Source: Nansenia antarctica
Lineage: Eukaryota > Chordata > Actinopteri > Argentiniformes > Microstomatidae
Assembly (NCBI GenBank): GCA_963989245.1
Contig: OZ022339.1
Span: 63,023,456-63,087,455, forward strand
Direction of reading: 5' to 3'
DNA: 64,000 nucleotides
The notes beneath the pieces are model-generated. The model was not told where the DNA came from. It did no database searches and saw only the letters and a program-made list of their open reading frames with translations. How positions within the stretch are numbered: the stretch's first letter is position 1; every line of letters begins with the position of its first letter. Made by a program: the position numbers and the translations under genes. This document shows, piece by piece, positions 44,898 through 56,300 of the stretch.

Positions 44898-45761
44898 GCG
44901 GGTGAGGGTGAACTTATCTGATATCTCTCCCTCTCTGTCTCTCTCTGTCTGTGTGTGTGTGTGCGCGCGCGCGCATGTGTGTGTGTGTGGACCCGGGCGC
45001 TGTCCCTGGTGCTGGCAGAACACAACTTTTTCTTGCTTGCTTTTCACGTTGGTAACATTAGCCTAGGCTCTGAATCTTTCTTTCGTTCTTTCCCCCTTTC
45101 CCATTGTAGGCTTGCAGTGTGTTGTTTAGCCTACAGTGTCATTTCGATCAGTGTGTGTGAGAGAGAGCCAGCTGCGCTGTGGCATGAGAATACATAGGCT
45201 ATAGACAATTATATGAATATTAATATGATGATTTTAACAGTTGCCTTACTGGTTAAAAATAAATGTAGTCCTCCTATTATCTCATTTCCAAACAGTTGTG
45301 TAGGAGCCATGGGGGTTTGTTTGTTGGTTGTGGGTGTGGCAGTGGGTGTGTGCTCGGGTTGGGGGCTACTAGTTGCATGTGTGCCTGGTTGGTTTGTGGC
45401 TTGTAATGGTGGGGTGAGCCAGGGGTAAAGGACACACAATTTGTTTACCGCAATTAACACACTAACGGAACGAGACAGACCGCACTGCTTAACATGGCCT
45501 AATTAACCTTGCACTCGCTAAATGGTATGGAACAAGCGATGTGATATGGACAATACATTGGTTTGTAGCAAACATCGGACTTGGACTCGGTTTTTGTTGT
45601 GCGCGTAAATGAATGCACAGTTTACCCTACTTAGCCCACCGCGGCTGTTTTTACGATTGGATCGATAGTCAGCCGCAATAAGTTGTCTTGCTTTGCTATT
45701 TAGCATTTGGGGCGCAGTTTTTGTTTGCCTAGGGCGGCCAATCACCTCACGCCGGCCCTGG
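44898..45761 (+). mobile_element. Copy B: 3' non-coding end of hAT element
   Basis: Equivalent to 2,145-3,007 with the same GT/GC microsatellite (44,949-44,989). One noted difference is a base near 45,424. Confidence 0.7.
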
Positions 45762-45955
45762 GGGTTTGGGAGTCCGTCAGGGAAGCAGTATGCTTTTATG
45801 TTCCCCTTACTGCCGATGTTGATAATAATTAATTATAATAATATAATCATTATAATTATATAATAATTAAAGTTGCTATTGGTCACGTTGTATCATTACC
45901 TTGGTGTTGCTTAAGCCTGGTAGCTGGCTTTAAGGTGGGCCCTGAACTAGCATTT

Positions 45956-46341
45956 TTTTTTTTTTTTTTTTCAGATTTTATCCCTTTTTCACCCAATTTG
46001 GTAGCCAATTTAACCCAACTTAGCATCCAATTATCCCCTGCCTATTGCATAGGATCCGCCGCACGACCCCGTGGCCGGCAGTCCCAGAAGAGGCCGCCAG
46101 GCAGACTAGGCTGACTGGCTCCTCGAGCCCAGTACCGTTATTCCGGCGCCCAGGGGGCGGTGTTGCGCGACGGATCCTAGTCCAGAAATACTCCTATACC
46201 GCCCTCGGAAGCGGCCGGCCAATATGCCGCTTCCCGTGTGCCTCGGCCATATCTGGATCTGGCGAGCCGGGATACGAACCCCGGCCCCGGTGGGCAGCAT
46301 GCACTAGTGGCCAGTGCGTAGACCGCTACACCACCGCGGGG
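45956..46341 (-). mobile_element. tRNA-derived SINE, copy B
   Basis: Same insertion as 3,202-3,587, with target duplication ctgaactagcatt at 45,943-45,955 and 46,342-46,354. The poly-A tail is slightly altered. Confidence 0.9.
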
Positions 46342-46650
46342 CTGAACTAGCATTGTTAGCTTGTGCTGTAGCATCGTTAGCTTGCAGCCCTTTTAATGCA
46401 GGCTCATACAATAGCTGTTGGGTAGCCAGTGACGGCCAGCCGGTCGCGGTACTGATCTCAGGTTGAGAATCGCTGTCTGCGGGAAACAGAGTCGAGGGCG
46501 CCGGCTTTTCCCAACGGGCATTCAGAGGGGGAGTACCGTTGTCAGTGGGCCGGGTGCTACTCATGTTAGCATTCTGACTCGGTACCAGTGCAGCACTGTT
46601 TACAGAGTCCTTCAGTTGAAATATCTTTGTTTCAAGTACTGCAGTCTTCT

Positions 46651-47248
46651 TTTTTGTGATACATTTTTTATTATTATTTCAGGGAATAGTACAAGGGAGT
46701 GGTAACATATAAACAAAAGAGAAATCCAGTACAAATACAAAATTCCCATAAACCATCCACCCCCCCCCCCCCCCCCCTTCCCAATCTCCCATTACCCCAC
46801 CAGTCCCCCACCTCCCACAGATGCCAAATACCTCCTACCCACCCGCCCAATCACAGCCCACCCCAACCCACAGAACCCCATGGAAGGAGCAAATGGATTA
46901 GCTTAAAGTAATTTCTTGAGAATGGTAATGGTTTGATCCCAGCAAGAAATATGATCAGATATTGCCTGATGCCTGTTAGCTATCCAGTGTTCCATGCTGG
47001 CTATGTCTATGAAGTCTAAGATCCACCTCTGCGTGGTCAAGAAATGGGGTGACTTCCACCTGCAAGCTATAATCCTTTTGGCCGCCGTAAGGCCGGCCAG
47101 CCAGATGCCTCTCTGTTTGATATTTAAATCCAGGGTTGAACTGTCATTTAGTAATAAGACTGCTGGTGAGTGTGGGATTTGTTTGGACAGAATGAGGGAC
47201 AATGTATCACACACCGTCCTCCAGAAATCAGTAACTCCAGGGCACTCC
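46651..47248 (-). pseudogene. 5'-truncated L1-like LINE, copy B
   Basis: Same insertion as 3,897-4,497. Direct repeats caagtactgcagtcttct at 46,633-46,650 and 47,249-47,266. The C run is three bases shorter. The ORF2 C-terminal frame is unchanged. Confidence 0.82.
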
Positions 47249-47690
47249 CAAGTACTGCAGTCTTCTGTAGATATCCGTGGCAGCCTCTGCAAGGCGACAG
47301 GCAGCCTCTGCAAGGCCGAGAGGATATTCTGCCCGGTGTCCGAGAGACAAACAGTAGACTGGTGACTCCTTGATTAGGCCATTGCTTGTACACGTTGGTG
47401 CTCCAGGTGTGTGATCAGTCAGTCTTCACATCTATCATCACTGGTAAAATTGTAGAGCAAGAAAACAAAACAAACAAAAAAAGAACATAAAAGAATGTAG
47501 CTATAAAAAATGTTTTGGAAAACTATAAAAGAGAAGCAAGAAAGCAGCGCGAGGAGAGGAGATGGGAGAAGCACGTCTACTCTACTCAGAAGCAGGAAGC
47601 AAGACATGAGGGGCATAGAGAAGGGGGTATATAAAAGTGAACCCCTGTAAAGAAGGAGTATTTGCAGATATGCAACCACCACAGCCTTGT

Positions 47691-48117
47691 CAGATTGTGT
47701 CCAAGCTGAAGCTAATATTCACAGGATTAAAAGCTGCAGTAATTTCATGACACATTGCATTGTGGGTATACAATTGTACAAAATATAGTTTCTCTCCTGT
47801 GTGGATTGACTGATGTTTTGTTTGGTTGCTTGTATGACTGAAACTCATCCAACACTGGGAGCTGTGTGTATTCTCTGATGCCTCATTAGGGTTCATGCTG
47901 CTGTGTGTATTCTCTGATGCCTCATTAGGGTTCATGCTGCTGTGTGTATTCTCTGATGCCTCATTAGGGTTCATGCTGTGTGTATTCTCTGATGCCTCAT
48001 TAGGGTTCATGCTCATTCGAAGTTCTTCCCACGCTAGGAGCAGTAGTGAGATCTTGTGTGTTTTCTCTGATGTGACCGTAGGCATTGTGCATTAGTGAAA
48101 CCTTTCCAACACTGGGA
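47691..48117 (-). pseudogene. Decayed C2H2 zinc-finger relic with 39-bp repeats, copy B
   Basis: Equivalent to 4,940-5,405. The tandem block (47,862-48,012) has four units instead of five. The finger remnants QCWMSFSHTSNQTKHQSIH and, in another frame, SQCWKGFTNAQCLRSH are still legible. Confidence 0.7.
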
Positions 48118-49410
48118 GCCAGGGGCAGACTGGGATCAAAAAACAGCCCTGGCATTTGCGACACAACAGCCCTATTTCCAAACGCAACAAGCAACAGGGA
48201 TTGTTAACATAAAAAGCTTGAGATAACCAGACTGACAAGAATCGAATGTAGACATTTGGAACACATAACACACGCAACTGACACACACTACAATCGAATC
48301 GCTGAACAATCCACAGTGACTGACTTAACCTGAGTAATCCCCACTCTACCTAGTTAACTAGAACACTACTTTACATTGTTAGCAGGCTCACAAAACAAGC
48401 TGTGTTAGTTGACTAGCGATGTGTCATTGATTTTGAAGTCAATGTTGGAATGTGTCTCTCCTTGTCGTTCAGAGGACAGATGCCAAACTACCGACATGTT
48501 TGCTGTAATTATATGACTAGTCAGTAGGCAGTCATCAGTCAATAGCTCTTTCAATAGCCTTTTCACACCGAATGTACTTTTTTGTGCTATTTTCGGCCCA
48601 ATACATTCGGTGGCCGAATTTCGGTGCATCCCTACTTCCAACTACACTTGCTCCCTGCATCCAGTTGTGCACATGAACTGCATCGCTCTCATCAAATTCC
48701 CTCATTCTGAACATGAAAGCAGTGTAACGTTAACTGCTGTTATAAACGGAATGATGACATGAGGTGCGTGTCCACTGGCGAGCGGTATTTTAGAGCTGAC
48801 TACAGAGATGGTGAACGTTAGCATAGCTAGCTATTTACCTTAGCTTGGTGCCGTTTAGCTAAATATACAGCTTGTTGGTGGACACAGCCTAAGTTAACTT
48901 ATCTAGCCAGCTAGCTAACGCTATAACACTGAACTGCTCGAACCTGCTGAAAACCTTGAGGTCCAGTTAAGCCTAATAGCTTACGTTAATATAGACTCGG
49001 TGTAGCTAAGAGAAGCTGCTCTGACACAGAATACAATAACGTTAGCAAAAAAATACAGTTACATGAACCATCACACTGCTTGCTTCGCAAACCGATAGGT
49101 TATATTCGTTAACCCCCCCGCTCCCCCCCTCCGCCAATAGAGCTTTCTTTGATTTGTCCCTCTTTTTCTCTGCCCCACCCTTTGGTCGTTTACTGCCCAG
49201 ATACATTTCGTTCTTATATTCGATTCTTCTTCTTCTACTCGAGTTATCTCTTGTTGCGCAGCAACGAGTTGATCATGGGAAAATGCGTGTAACGCTAGGC
49301 CCTGGGCATACGAGCAGAGCAGCGTGACCGACCCGGGCCGGTATCAAATGTTTTGGGCCGTGGTCTGCTGAAATAAGTTATTTTCAATGAAAATCACCAG
49401 AGACAAAATT

Positions 49411-49414
<4 letters not shown>
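48118..49414. other. Copy B intergenic stretch, hAT relics, no gene
   Basis: Equivalent to 5,406-6,803 with two small deletions (near 48,332 and 48,434). The tagggatgcaccgaa-type hAT terminus is at about 48,633. Confidence 0.5.

Positions 49415-49443
<29 letters not shown>
49415..49443. repeat. AT microsatellite, empty site of the copy A TA-flanked element
   Basis: An uninterrupted (AT)n lies where copy A has the 1.09-kb element; flanks on both sides are continuous with copy A. Confidence 0.85.
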
Positions 49444-49445
<2 letters not shown>

Positions 49446-49447
<2 letters not shown>

Positions 49448-50458
49448 AAATAATACATTCTGAGCGGCCCAGAGTCTCGCGGCCCTCCTGGCATTTGCCA
49501 GGCTTGCCCGATGGCCAGTCCGTCACTGCTGGGAACACTGGTACGGTATTCTCTCCTCTGTGTACTCTCTGGTGCATCTTCAGGTTTCCTGCTTGATTGA
49601 AACCATCCCCACACTGGGAGCACTGGAATGGTTTCTCTCCTGTGTGCATTCTCTGCTCCATCTTCAGGTTTTCTGCACACTGGGAGCACTTTAGGCTGTC
49701 TTTAGGTGTCTTTAGGTTGTTTACATCTAATGTAATACTCTTCCCACACTGCGAGCAACGGTATAGTTTCTCTCTAATGTGTATTTTCTGATGTCTCTGA
49801 AGGGAACATGCAAAAGTGAATCTCCTCCCACAGTGGGAGCACTGGTATGGTTTCTCTTCTGTGTGTCTTATCTGATGTCTCTTAAGGGATACTGCATGAC
49901 TGAAGCTCTTCCCACAAAGGGAGCATTGGTATGGTTTCTCTCCTGTGTGTATTCGCTGATGGTTTTTCAGGACTCCTGCTTCCCTGAAACTCTTCCCACA
50001 CTGGGAGCACTGGTGTGGTTTCTCTCCTGTGTGTGTTCTCCGGTGTCTAGCTAGGTTATTTGTATGATTAAACTCGTCCCCACACAGTGGGCAATGGTAG
50101 GTCTTCTCTGGATGATTCTTCTCTCCTGAGTGTATTTTCTTGTGTCTATTTAGGTGTCCTGCTTGAGTAAAACATTTCTCACACTGGGAGCACTGGTATG
50201 GTTTCTCTCCTGTATGTATTATCTGGTGCATAGTTAGGGCTCCTGCAGTATTAAAACATTTCTCACACTGGGAGCACTGGTAAGGTTTCTCTCCAGTGTG
50301 TATTCTCTGATGTGTCTTCAGGTTTGCTGCATGCTTGAAACTCTTGCCACACTGGGAGCAGTGGTGTGTTTTCTCTCCTGAGTGTCTGTGTTGTTTATGG
50401 TTTCCTGATGTGGTGGAGCTGGGCTCGCTGTCTGAACCTGGGTTGGAGCTCTGCTGGT
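49446..50458 (-). CDS. C2H2 zinc-finger gene, copy B: terminal exon with one extra finger
   Basis: Same acceptor and stop as the copy A exon, but 99 bp longer. It has eight intact fingers plus the same degenerate module. The extra sequence lies after finger 2. Copy A has one finger whose front half (CEKSF) and back half (NHSNNLARH) correspond to two different copy B fingers (CEKCFTQAGHLNRHKKIH and CPLCGDEFNHTNNLARH), joined in copy B by an unusual linker SGEKNHPEKTYHC. Other replacements include NTAGALT for NQAGALT in finger 2 and REAGVLK for REASVLK. Upstream exons are not in the window; by comparison with copy A they would lie right of 64,000. The protein is probably a nuclear DNA-binding factor with a target different from copy A. 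Confidence 0.87.
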
Positions 50459-51250
50459 CTGTAAGAAAAGGAAAGATATACAGGGTTACAAACACATTTT
50501 CCTTTTGCAAAACAGTGAGTAACAAAAAAAGGACTGATGCAACACCTAAAAAGTCACCATCCCACCCAATTTGCAGTCATCAACAAATCGCTCAGTGCCG
50601 CTAAAGTGGCTGGTCCCTCCCGGCAACTGGGTCTTGGTGAGTCGTTAAGCAGACACACAAAGTATAAGCAGGACAGTTCCAAATGGTGCACGCAATGACG
50701 CATTACATCGCGAAAGAGATGAGGCCATTCAATGTAATAATAATAACAACTTTTATTTGTATACCACTTTTCCTGCAAATGTTGCAGCTCAAAGTGCTTA
50801 ATACATTTTTATTGAATTATTTTTCAATACAGTGGAGAAGCCATTTAAAGACATCCTGTACTCTTTTGACGGCCAATACGAGTTGCCTAGTAAGACTTAC
50901 TCCAAAGTATCTCCAAAACTGCCATTCGAAATTTGTACGAGAAAGTGAAGGGTGACAAAATACGTTTTATGATAATAAAGAGGCATGGTTTACTTCATAT
51001 GTTGCTGTGTTATTACATTATCTGGGTTACATAACAGTGAAATGGTAAATGGATTACATTTATATAGCGCCTTATTCCAAAGAGCTTTACAATGGCCTCT
51101 CAGTCACCCATTCACACACCAATGGCGGCAAGCTACCATGCAAGGCGCCGGCCTGCTCATTGGAAGCAATTTGGGGGTCAGTGACAATTATAATTGTCAA
51201 TGACAATTATTTCTGAGACAATTAATTGTCCAGAAGAATTTGGAATTGTT
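50459..51250. other. Copy B intron start with dispersed repeats
   Basis: Equivalent to 8,828-9,619. It contains the same teleost repeat pieces near 50,727 and 51,042. No gene. Confidence 0.5.
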
Positions 51251-52714
51251 AGGCCATGTTCACACTTGACTACTTTTTCTTTTGAAAAAAGCGCGGCCTT
51301 CAGCGCCTTTTTACATACAACCCTATGGGAAAAGGAAAAAAGCGTCCGCCTTTCAAAAAGTGTGAAAAAAGCGCCTTTTTCAGTTGAATTTATTTAACTT
51401 TTCAGAAAGGCGCTGTGTGATGTCAAGCCCCTTCCTGACAGCTGACCAATCAAGACGAGGAGAGTAGGTACGCGTGTACCTTCCCAGTGTTTCCCCTAGG
51501 TTTGCTGCCTTGGGGGGGTGGCATGGACCCCAGCGTCATGTCCAGGGGGTGTACTAACTTGTACATTAAGCCGCCTCACGCTACGGAAACAGGAGATAGG
51601 CTCCTGTCCTATGGGCCATTAGGCTCGAGAACCGTCGGTTCTTAAGGCTACTTACTTATGTGGTCTTGACTACCTGTCCACTTTCTCACCTGGTTCTTGC
51701 TCTCTCTCTCTCTCTGGTGTGCTGACACCATCCTGCTCTCTCTCCTTCTCTCCCTCTCTATCCTCCTCTCTCCCTTTTGCTGTCAACCAAAAGGCAAACA
51801 TAACAACCAGTATTTATTATACTGGTTTTTATTATTATTTATTATAATGATAGGGTGTTAGGTCAGGTGACAGAATGTGGACGCTAGGAAGAATTCGACA
51901 AAAATAACATGAACTACAAATATCAAATGCACTTTTGTGGCAATTATATGACAATATATTGTTACATTTCAACATTAAAATATACCTCTATATGTTTTTT
52001 TAAGTGTTGTATTATTTCGTCAACATCCGTTTTAATAATCACAAGTTATGAGATTATGTTTACAGCGACAGACCCGTCGAACGCTCGGTTTCGTGAGATT
52101 TCACTTTTTAGTGATCGCCGCAAAACCTAGTGTGGTCAGACATCTTTATTTCGCAAAAAGCAGTAATAAAACCTGGACTGGAGTCAAGTGAGTTTTCCTT
52201 GGCAAGACTCATCCCGACCTCCACAAGTGTGTTGTGAAAGCAGACAACGAATATTGACTGAAATACAAGGTAAGTACCATTTCACTTCGATGTTATGTAG
52301 GGCTGTCCCAAACGACTATTTTCCTAACGATTAATCTAACGATTATTTTGTCGATTAGTCGGTTAGTCTAACGACTAATTTAACGATTAGTCTAACGGTT
52401 ATTTTTTTGCTGTTCGATTAATGTATCACTTCATTTTCCCCAAATAAATGTCAAAAACTTCTCTTATCAACATTTCAGTATTTTATTCAATTATTCTTGC
52501 ACTGCAGGGCAATATTCCACACAACAAAAAAGATCCTCTCTTTCTTACAGTCCAACATAAAATATCATATTATAAAATATAAAAGTTAACTTCAAGTAAA
52601 AGGAAAAGTGCAAGGAATGCAGTAAATTCTGTAAAAAAGTGAAATTCTAACCGGAATACCGTATACTCTCAGCAACAATCTTTAACAATAACAATCTCAA
52701 CATAAAATATAATA

Positions 52715-52927
52715 TTATAAAATATAAAAGTTAACTTCAAATGTGTTGATCATCTCACGAAAGCCTTGACCCTCCACAATAGCAACAGGTCTCATGTCCT
52801 TGACGATCATCTGTAAGATGCTGTTAGAAAGCTGAGCAGCCATCTGGGGTGTGCATGGAGTTGTGCTCTTTTTGTGGAAAAAGTTTTCCACACTGCTTTG
52901 CTTCCTGAAAATTAAAAAAGCACACAT
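52715..52927 (-). pseudogene. hAT (ZBED-type) transposase second-exon fragment
   Basis: The minus-strand frame includes SNSILQMIVKDMRPVAIVEG and GFREMI, the conserved region just behind the BED finger linker in ZBED1/hAT-Ac transposases (I-x-D-M-x-P-x-x-x-V-x-x-x-G-F). The frame ends near a short tail; the catalytic and dimerisation regions have been deleted. Confidence 0.8.
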
Positions 52928-53039
52928 TTCTTATCATGTGTAGGCCCCTTAATTTCCACCTCACTGCTATGTTTAGCCAACATGGCCATTTAGAAGTCTG
53001 TCCATCACCACAACACATAGCTAGCTAGTAGCTACATGG

Positions 53040-53330
53040 CTAGCTAACTTTACTCTCGCTGCTATGTTATGATTAGCTAAATTGATGCTAACGTAGCATG
53101 CGAGCTACGAGCTAGATAACGTACAGTAGGTGCGAGCACCACAATAACAATAGGCTAGTAAGGCTACCGTAGCTAGCCAGCTACATAGCTAACGTTACTC
53201 TCGCTGCTATGTTATGATTAGCTACATTGATGCTAACGTAGCATGCGAGCTACGAGCTAGATAACGTACAGTAGATGCGAGCACCACAATAACAATAGGC
53301 TAGTAAGGCTACCGTAGCTAGCCAGCTAGT
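53040..53330. repeat. 146-bp tandem duplication
   Basis: Two nearly identical segments start at gctaactttactctcgctgc and gctaacgttactctcgctgc. Unit about 146 bp; the two differ by a few bases. Confidence 0.85.
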
Positions 53331-53388
53331 AGCTATCCATTTTTCACTGATACACAGCCGGAAAAGTGAACAGAAATACAACGGTGAC

Positions 53389-53622
53389 TTACGGTGCTAG
53401 CTTGCGGCTGTCTTCACAAAGCGCTCCAGGATGCTTTCGCTTGAGGTGCTCGTTCATTGCAGTCGTACTGCTGTGATAGGCCAATTCATTTTTGCACAGT
53501 TTACAGACCACCACATTGCCATTGGTTTCTTTTTTTGTAAAGTACTCCCATACTTTGGACGATCGTGGGCGAAGTCTTTTAGCCGCCGGCTCTGCCTCCG
53601 TGTTTGCACTGGTCGCAGCCAT
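53389..53622 (-). CDS. BED-type zinc finger, first exon of the deleted hAT transposase
   Basis: 77 residues from an ATG: a short alanine-rich head, then RPRSSKVWEYFTKK, CKLCKNELAYHSSTTAMNEH and LKRKHPG. That is a complete BED finger (C-x2-C ... H-x4-H) as at the N-terminus of ZBED-type hAT transposases. A donor-like gtaagt (ctagcaccgtaagtcacc, minus strand) follows the frame, consistent with an exon end. It could in principle still bind the element's ends, as BED fingers do, but the catalytic part is missing. Confidence 0.75.
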   Translation of the reverse strand: MAATSANTEAEPAAKRLRPRSSKVWEYFTKKETNGNVVVCKLCKNELAYHSSTTAMNEHLKRKHPGALCEDSRKLAP

Positions 53623-53946
53623 TTAGTTTTTTACGACTAACCGACGCATTTTACGGCAACCGACGTATTGACGTAATCGATGACGTCGATGACGTCGAAT
53701 AATCGTAACAGCCCTAATGTTATGACAGGATTTTTTACAGATATGTATTCACAACATAGCTTGTTAGAAACTGCAAGTTCTAAGCTACATTTTGATATAC
53801 AGGTTGTTAGTGGTTGACCCAGATCCGTAATGCAATCCGGGTTTTCTATGTGATAGCAAGCGCTGAAACAAACGAGCTGTCAGTGGATCAAAGCGGCAGA
53901 AGCTAGCGGCCGGCAGAGATAACGTTCGCTTGCTTCAATTTGATGA

Positions 53947-53985
53947 TGATAATAATAATAATAATACTACTACTACTACTACTAC

Positions 53986-54018
<33 letters not shown>

Positions 54019-54267
54019 CTTCTATTTGTAGTCTCTCTCTCTCTCTCTCTCTTGTCTCTGTCTCTCCCTTTCTCTCTCTGTCTCTGTCTCTCTCCCTCTC
54101 CCTCTCTCTCTCTCTCTCCCTCTCCCTTTCTCTCCCTCCCTCTCTCTCTCTCCCTTTCTCTCTCTCCCTCCCTCTCCCTCTCCCTTTCTCTCTCTCCCTC
54201 TCTCTCTCTCTCCCTCTCCCTTTCTCTCTCTCCCTCCCTCTCTCTCTCTCCCTCCCTCTCTCTCTCT
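53947..54267. repeat. Compound microsatellite (AAT/ACT)n then (CT)n
   Basis: About 70 bp of aat and act triplets, then about 230 bp of CT-rich repeats with ccct and gt interruptions. The long open frames here on both strands (S/L/P or R/E/G only) are low-complexity artefacts. Confidence 0.9.
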
Positions 54268-54447
54268 TTTCCTGCAAACGTTTCAGCTCAAAGTGCTTTA
54301 ATCATTATATAAATCATCATTGAATTATTTAGTAATTTAAAGAGGGTTTTTTAGTCTTGACTTGAAAATATTTAATGTTTAGTTTAGCTAAACTAATCAT
54401 GTCATACAAAGCTGTAGCTAGCTAGATATATTAGTTACTGGAGCTTC

Positions 54448-54560
<113 letters not shown>

Positions 54561-54650
54561 GTGCTTATTCATAGCTTTCAGTCACGTGGTTTCTTCCCTA
54601 GCAACCACCAACCTGACGGGCAAAAAGTATCATAGCAACATCGCTCAACA

Positions 54651-54727
54651 TGGCTGCCTACTATTTAGACCACCTCACTCATGAAGAACTATCAAGATAC
54701 ACGACAGTGATAGGAGTGGAGGATTGA
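54651..54727 (+). other. Possible short N-terminal coding piece
   Basis: An ATG opens MAAYYLDHLTHEELSRYTTV, then IGVED and a stop inside the first 386-bp unit. It resembles the N-terminus of multicopy transposon-associated proteins seen in fish and cnidarians. This is a tentative reading and too short to prove. Confidence 0.25.
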
Positions 54728-55569
54728 CACCATTCAAATAGTGTTGGATTCCCTGTCTTCTACTCTATCCGGACACGTTGGAATTATTTTCCTAACCCCC
54801 GGAGAATCAAAGTTATTGACCTGCAAAGGGTGCCTCCTTGACCGGCTTTTCCCGTGAATAACACCGGTTATGGAGGTGGTACAAACATAAGACTATTATT
54901 GCTAAATTCACCATCAGTATACGGTCATTTTGAGCCCTTAACCACCGCGCTGACACCCCGAGAAGATATACTTTTAATATGAAACTCGATCAACCGGGCG
55001 TTCACCGGCTGCTGGACGAAACTCCCAACTCCCGCTGTCAGCGAGGCGAGGGAATATTTATATCCGGGAATTAGCTCCTTGCTGTGTCCACGGTGATAGG
55101 AGTGGAGGATCGACTCCATTCAAATAGTGTTGGATTCCCTGTCTTCTACTCTATCCGGACACGTTGGAATTATTTTCCTAACCCCCGGAGAATCAAAGTT
55201 ATTGACCTGCAAAGGGTGCCTCCTTGACCGGCTTTTCCCGTGAATAACACCGGTTATGGAGGTGGTACAAACATAAGACTATTATTGCTAAATTCACTAT
55301 CAGTATACGGTCATTTTGAGCCCTTAACCACCGCGCTGACACCCCGAGAAGATATACTTTTAATATGAAACTCGATCAACCGGGCGTTCACCGGCTGCTG
55401 GACGAAACTCCCAACTCCCGCTATCAGCGAGGCGAGGGAATATTTATATCCGGGAATTCGCTCCTTGCTGTGTCCACGGTGATAAGAGTGGAGGATCGAC
55501 TCCATTCAAATAGTGTTGGATTCCCTGTCTTCTACTCTATCCGGACACGTTGGAATTATTTTCCTAACC
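54707..55569. repeat. 386-bp tandem repeat, about 2.2 units
   Basis: Units begin (gtgataggagtggaggat and variants) at 54,707, 55,093 and 55,479, the spacing being exactly 386 bp twice. The third is partial. Differences between units are a few single bases. Confidence 0.93.
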
Positions 55570-55993
55570 CACGGGAAATCAAAGCTATTAACCCGCAAAA
55601 AGTGGGTTTTGCCCGTGGGTTTTGCCAGCAAAAAGTGCCTTTTGCCCGTCAGGTGGGCGTTTCCACTATGCTGTGACGTCACATGAAAGCTATGAATTCT
55701 CTGCGATTGAGTGAGTGAGAGAGGGAGAGAGCAAGAGAGAGATGCGCTTCTGCTCTGTGAATGAGAGAGAGAGAGAGAGAGAATTGGTCTGTGAGATCTC
55801 TGGTATCTAAAATAAATGTAAAAAAACCTGATCTGACTGATTATCCAAGTATAACCTGATGCCACATTAAAGCAGTTTAATGCAATTCTGACTGTTGTTA
55901 TAGTGGTGGTCAAAATTATTGGCACCCTTGTTAAAGAAAGGTTGTTGTATTAAATCATATGTATCCTCACTACACAATGCATAACAATGATGT

Positions 55994-56300
55994 TTGATTA
56001 TTGACCTTAAATTAAAATTCTTACAAAAAATCACTGAGGAGTCAGGCAGCCTTACCAATGATACAGTGCTGAGTCTGCGAAATAAACATGGGATGTCAAA
56101 AGAACTGTACAATGCAGTGAGACAGCTGATACCTCAAACGGAGGTTAATGATCCTGCCTTATACATGTGTGTGAGCAGGATGCACAAAGCCATCACTCAG
56201 TTGAAGAAAGGGAAAAATAAAGAGGAGGTGACAAGATATCTCCAACAGCCATTTAAAATCCCAGTAGCAAGGAAAGACGATGAGAAAGGCCAAGATAAAA
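55994..56300 (+). pseudogene. N-terminal part of the coiled-coil reading frame
   Basis: The frame includes RNKHGMSKELYNAVRQLIPQ and VSRMHKAITQLKKGKNKEEV, then RYLQQPFKIP. It breaks into the next frame within an A run at 56,296-56,308, so a one-base slip separates it from the coiled-coil part. Family not identified. Confidence 0.5.

Larger units (their letters stand above)
33724..45761 (+). mobile_element. hAT element (TTF/ZMYM1-like), interrupted by an endogenous retrovirus
   Basis: The left end caggcccggcgcatg and the right end ctcacgccggccctg are imperfect inverted repeats (11 of 15). Taking out the retrovirus (34,906-43,314 plus one atat) leaves about 3.6 kb, a normal size for such an element. 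I find no 8-bp duplication outside the ends. The right part is also present in copy A. Confidence 0.75.
52298..53716 (-). mobile_element. hAT-BED element, internally deleted, nested
   Basis: The left end tagggctgtcccaaacgact and the right end aatcgtaacagccct followed by a are inverted. The exact 8-bp duplication atgttatg is at 52,290-52,297 and 53,717-53,724. It holds two remnants of one minus-strand transposase gene (53,389-53,622 and 52,715-52,927). A segment of about 146 bp is tandemly duplicated at 53,040-53,330. Confidence 0.92.

Noticed and set aside
53903..54323. Long open frames on both strands (over 120 codons)
   Set aside because: They consist only of the translations of CT/GA and AAT repeats; not genes.
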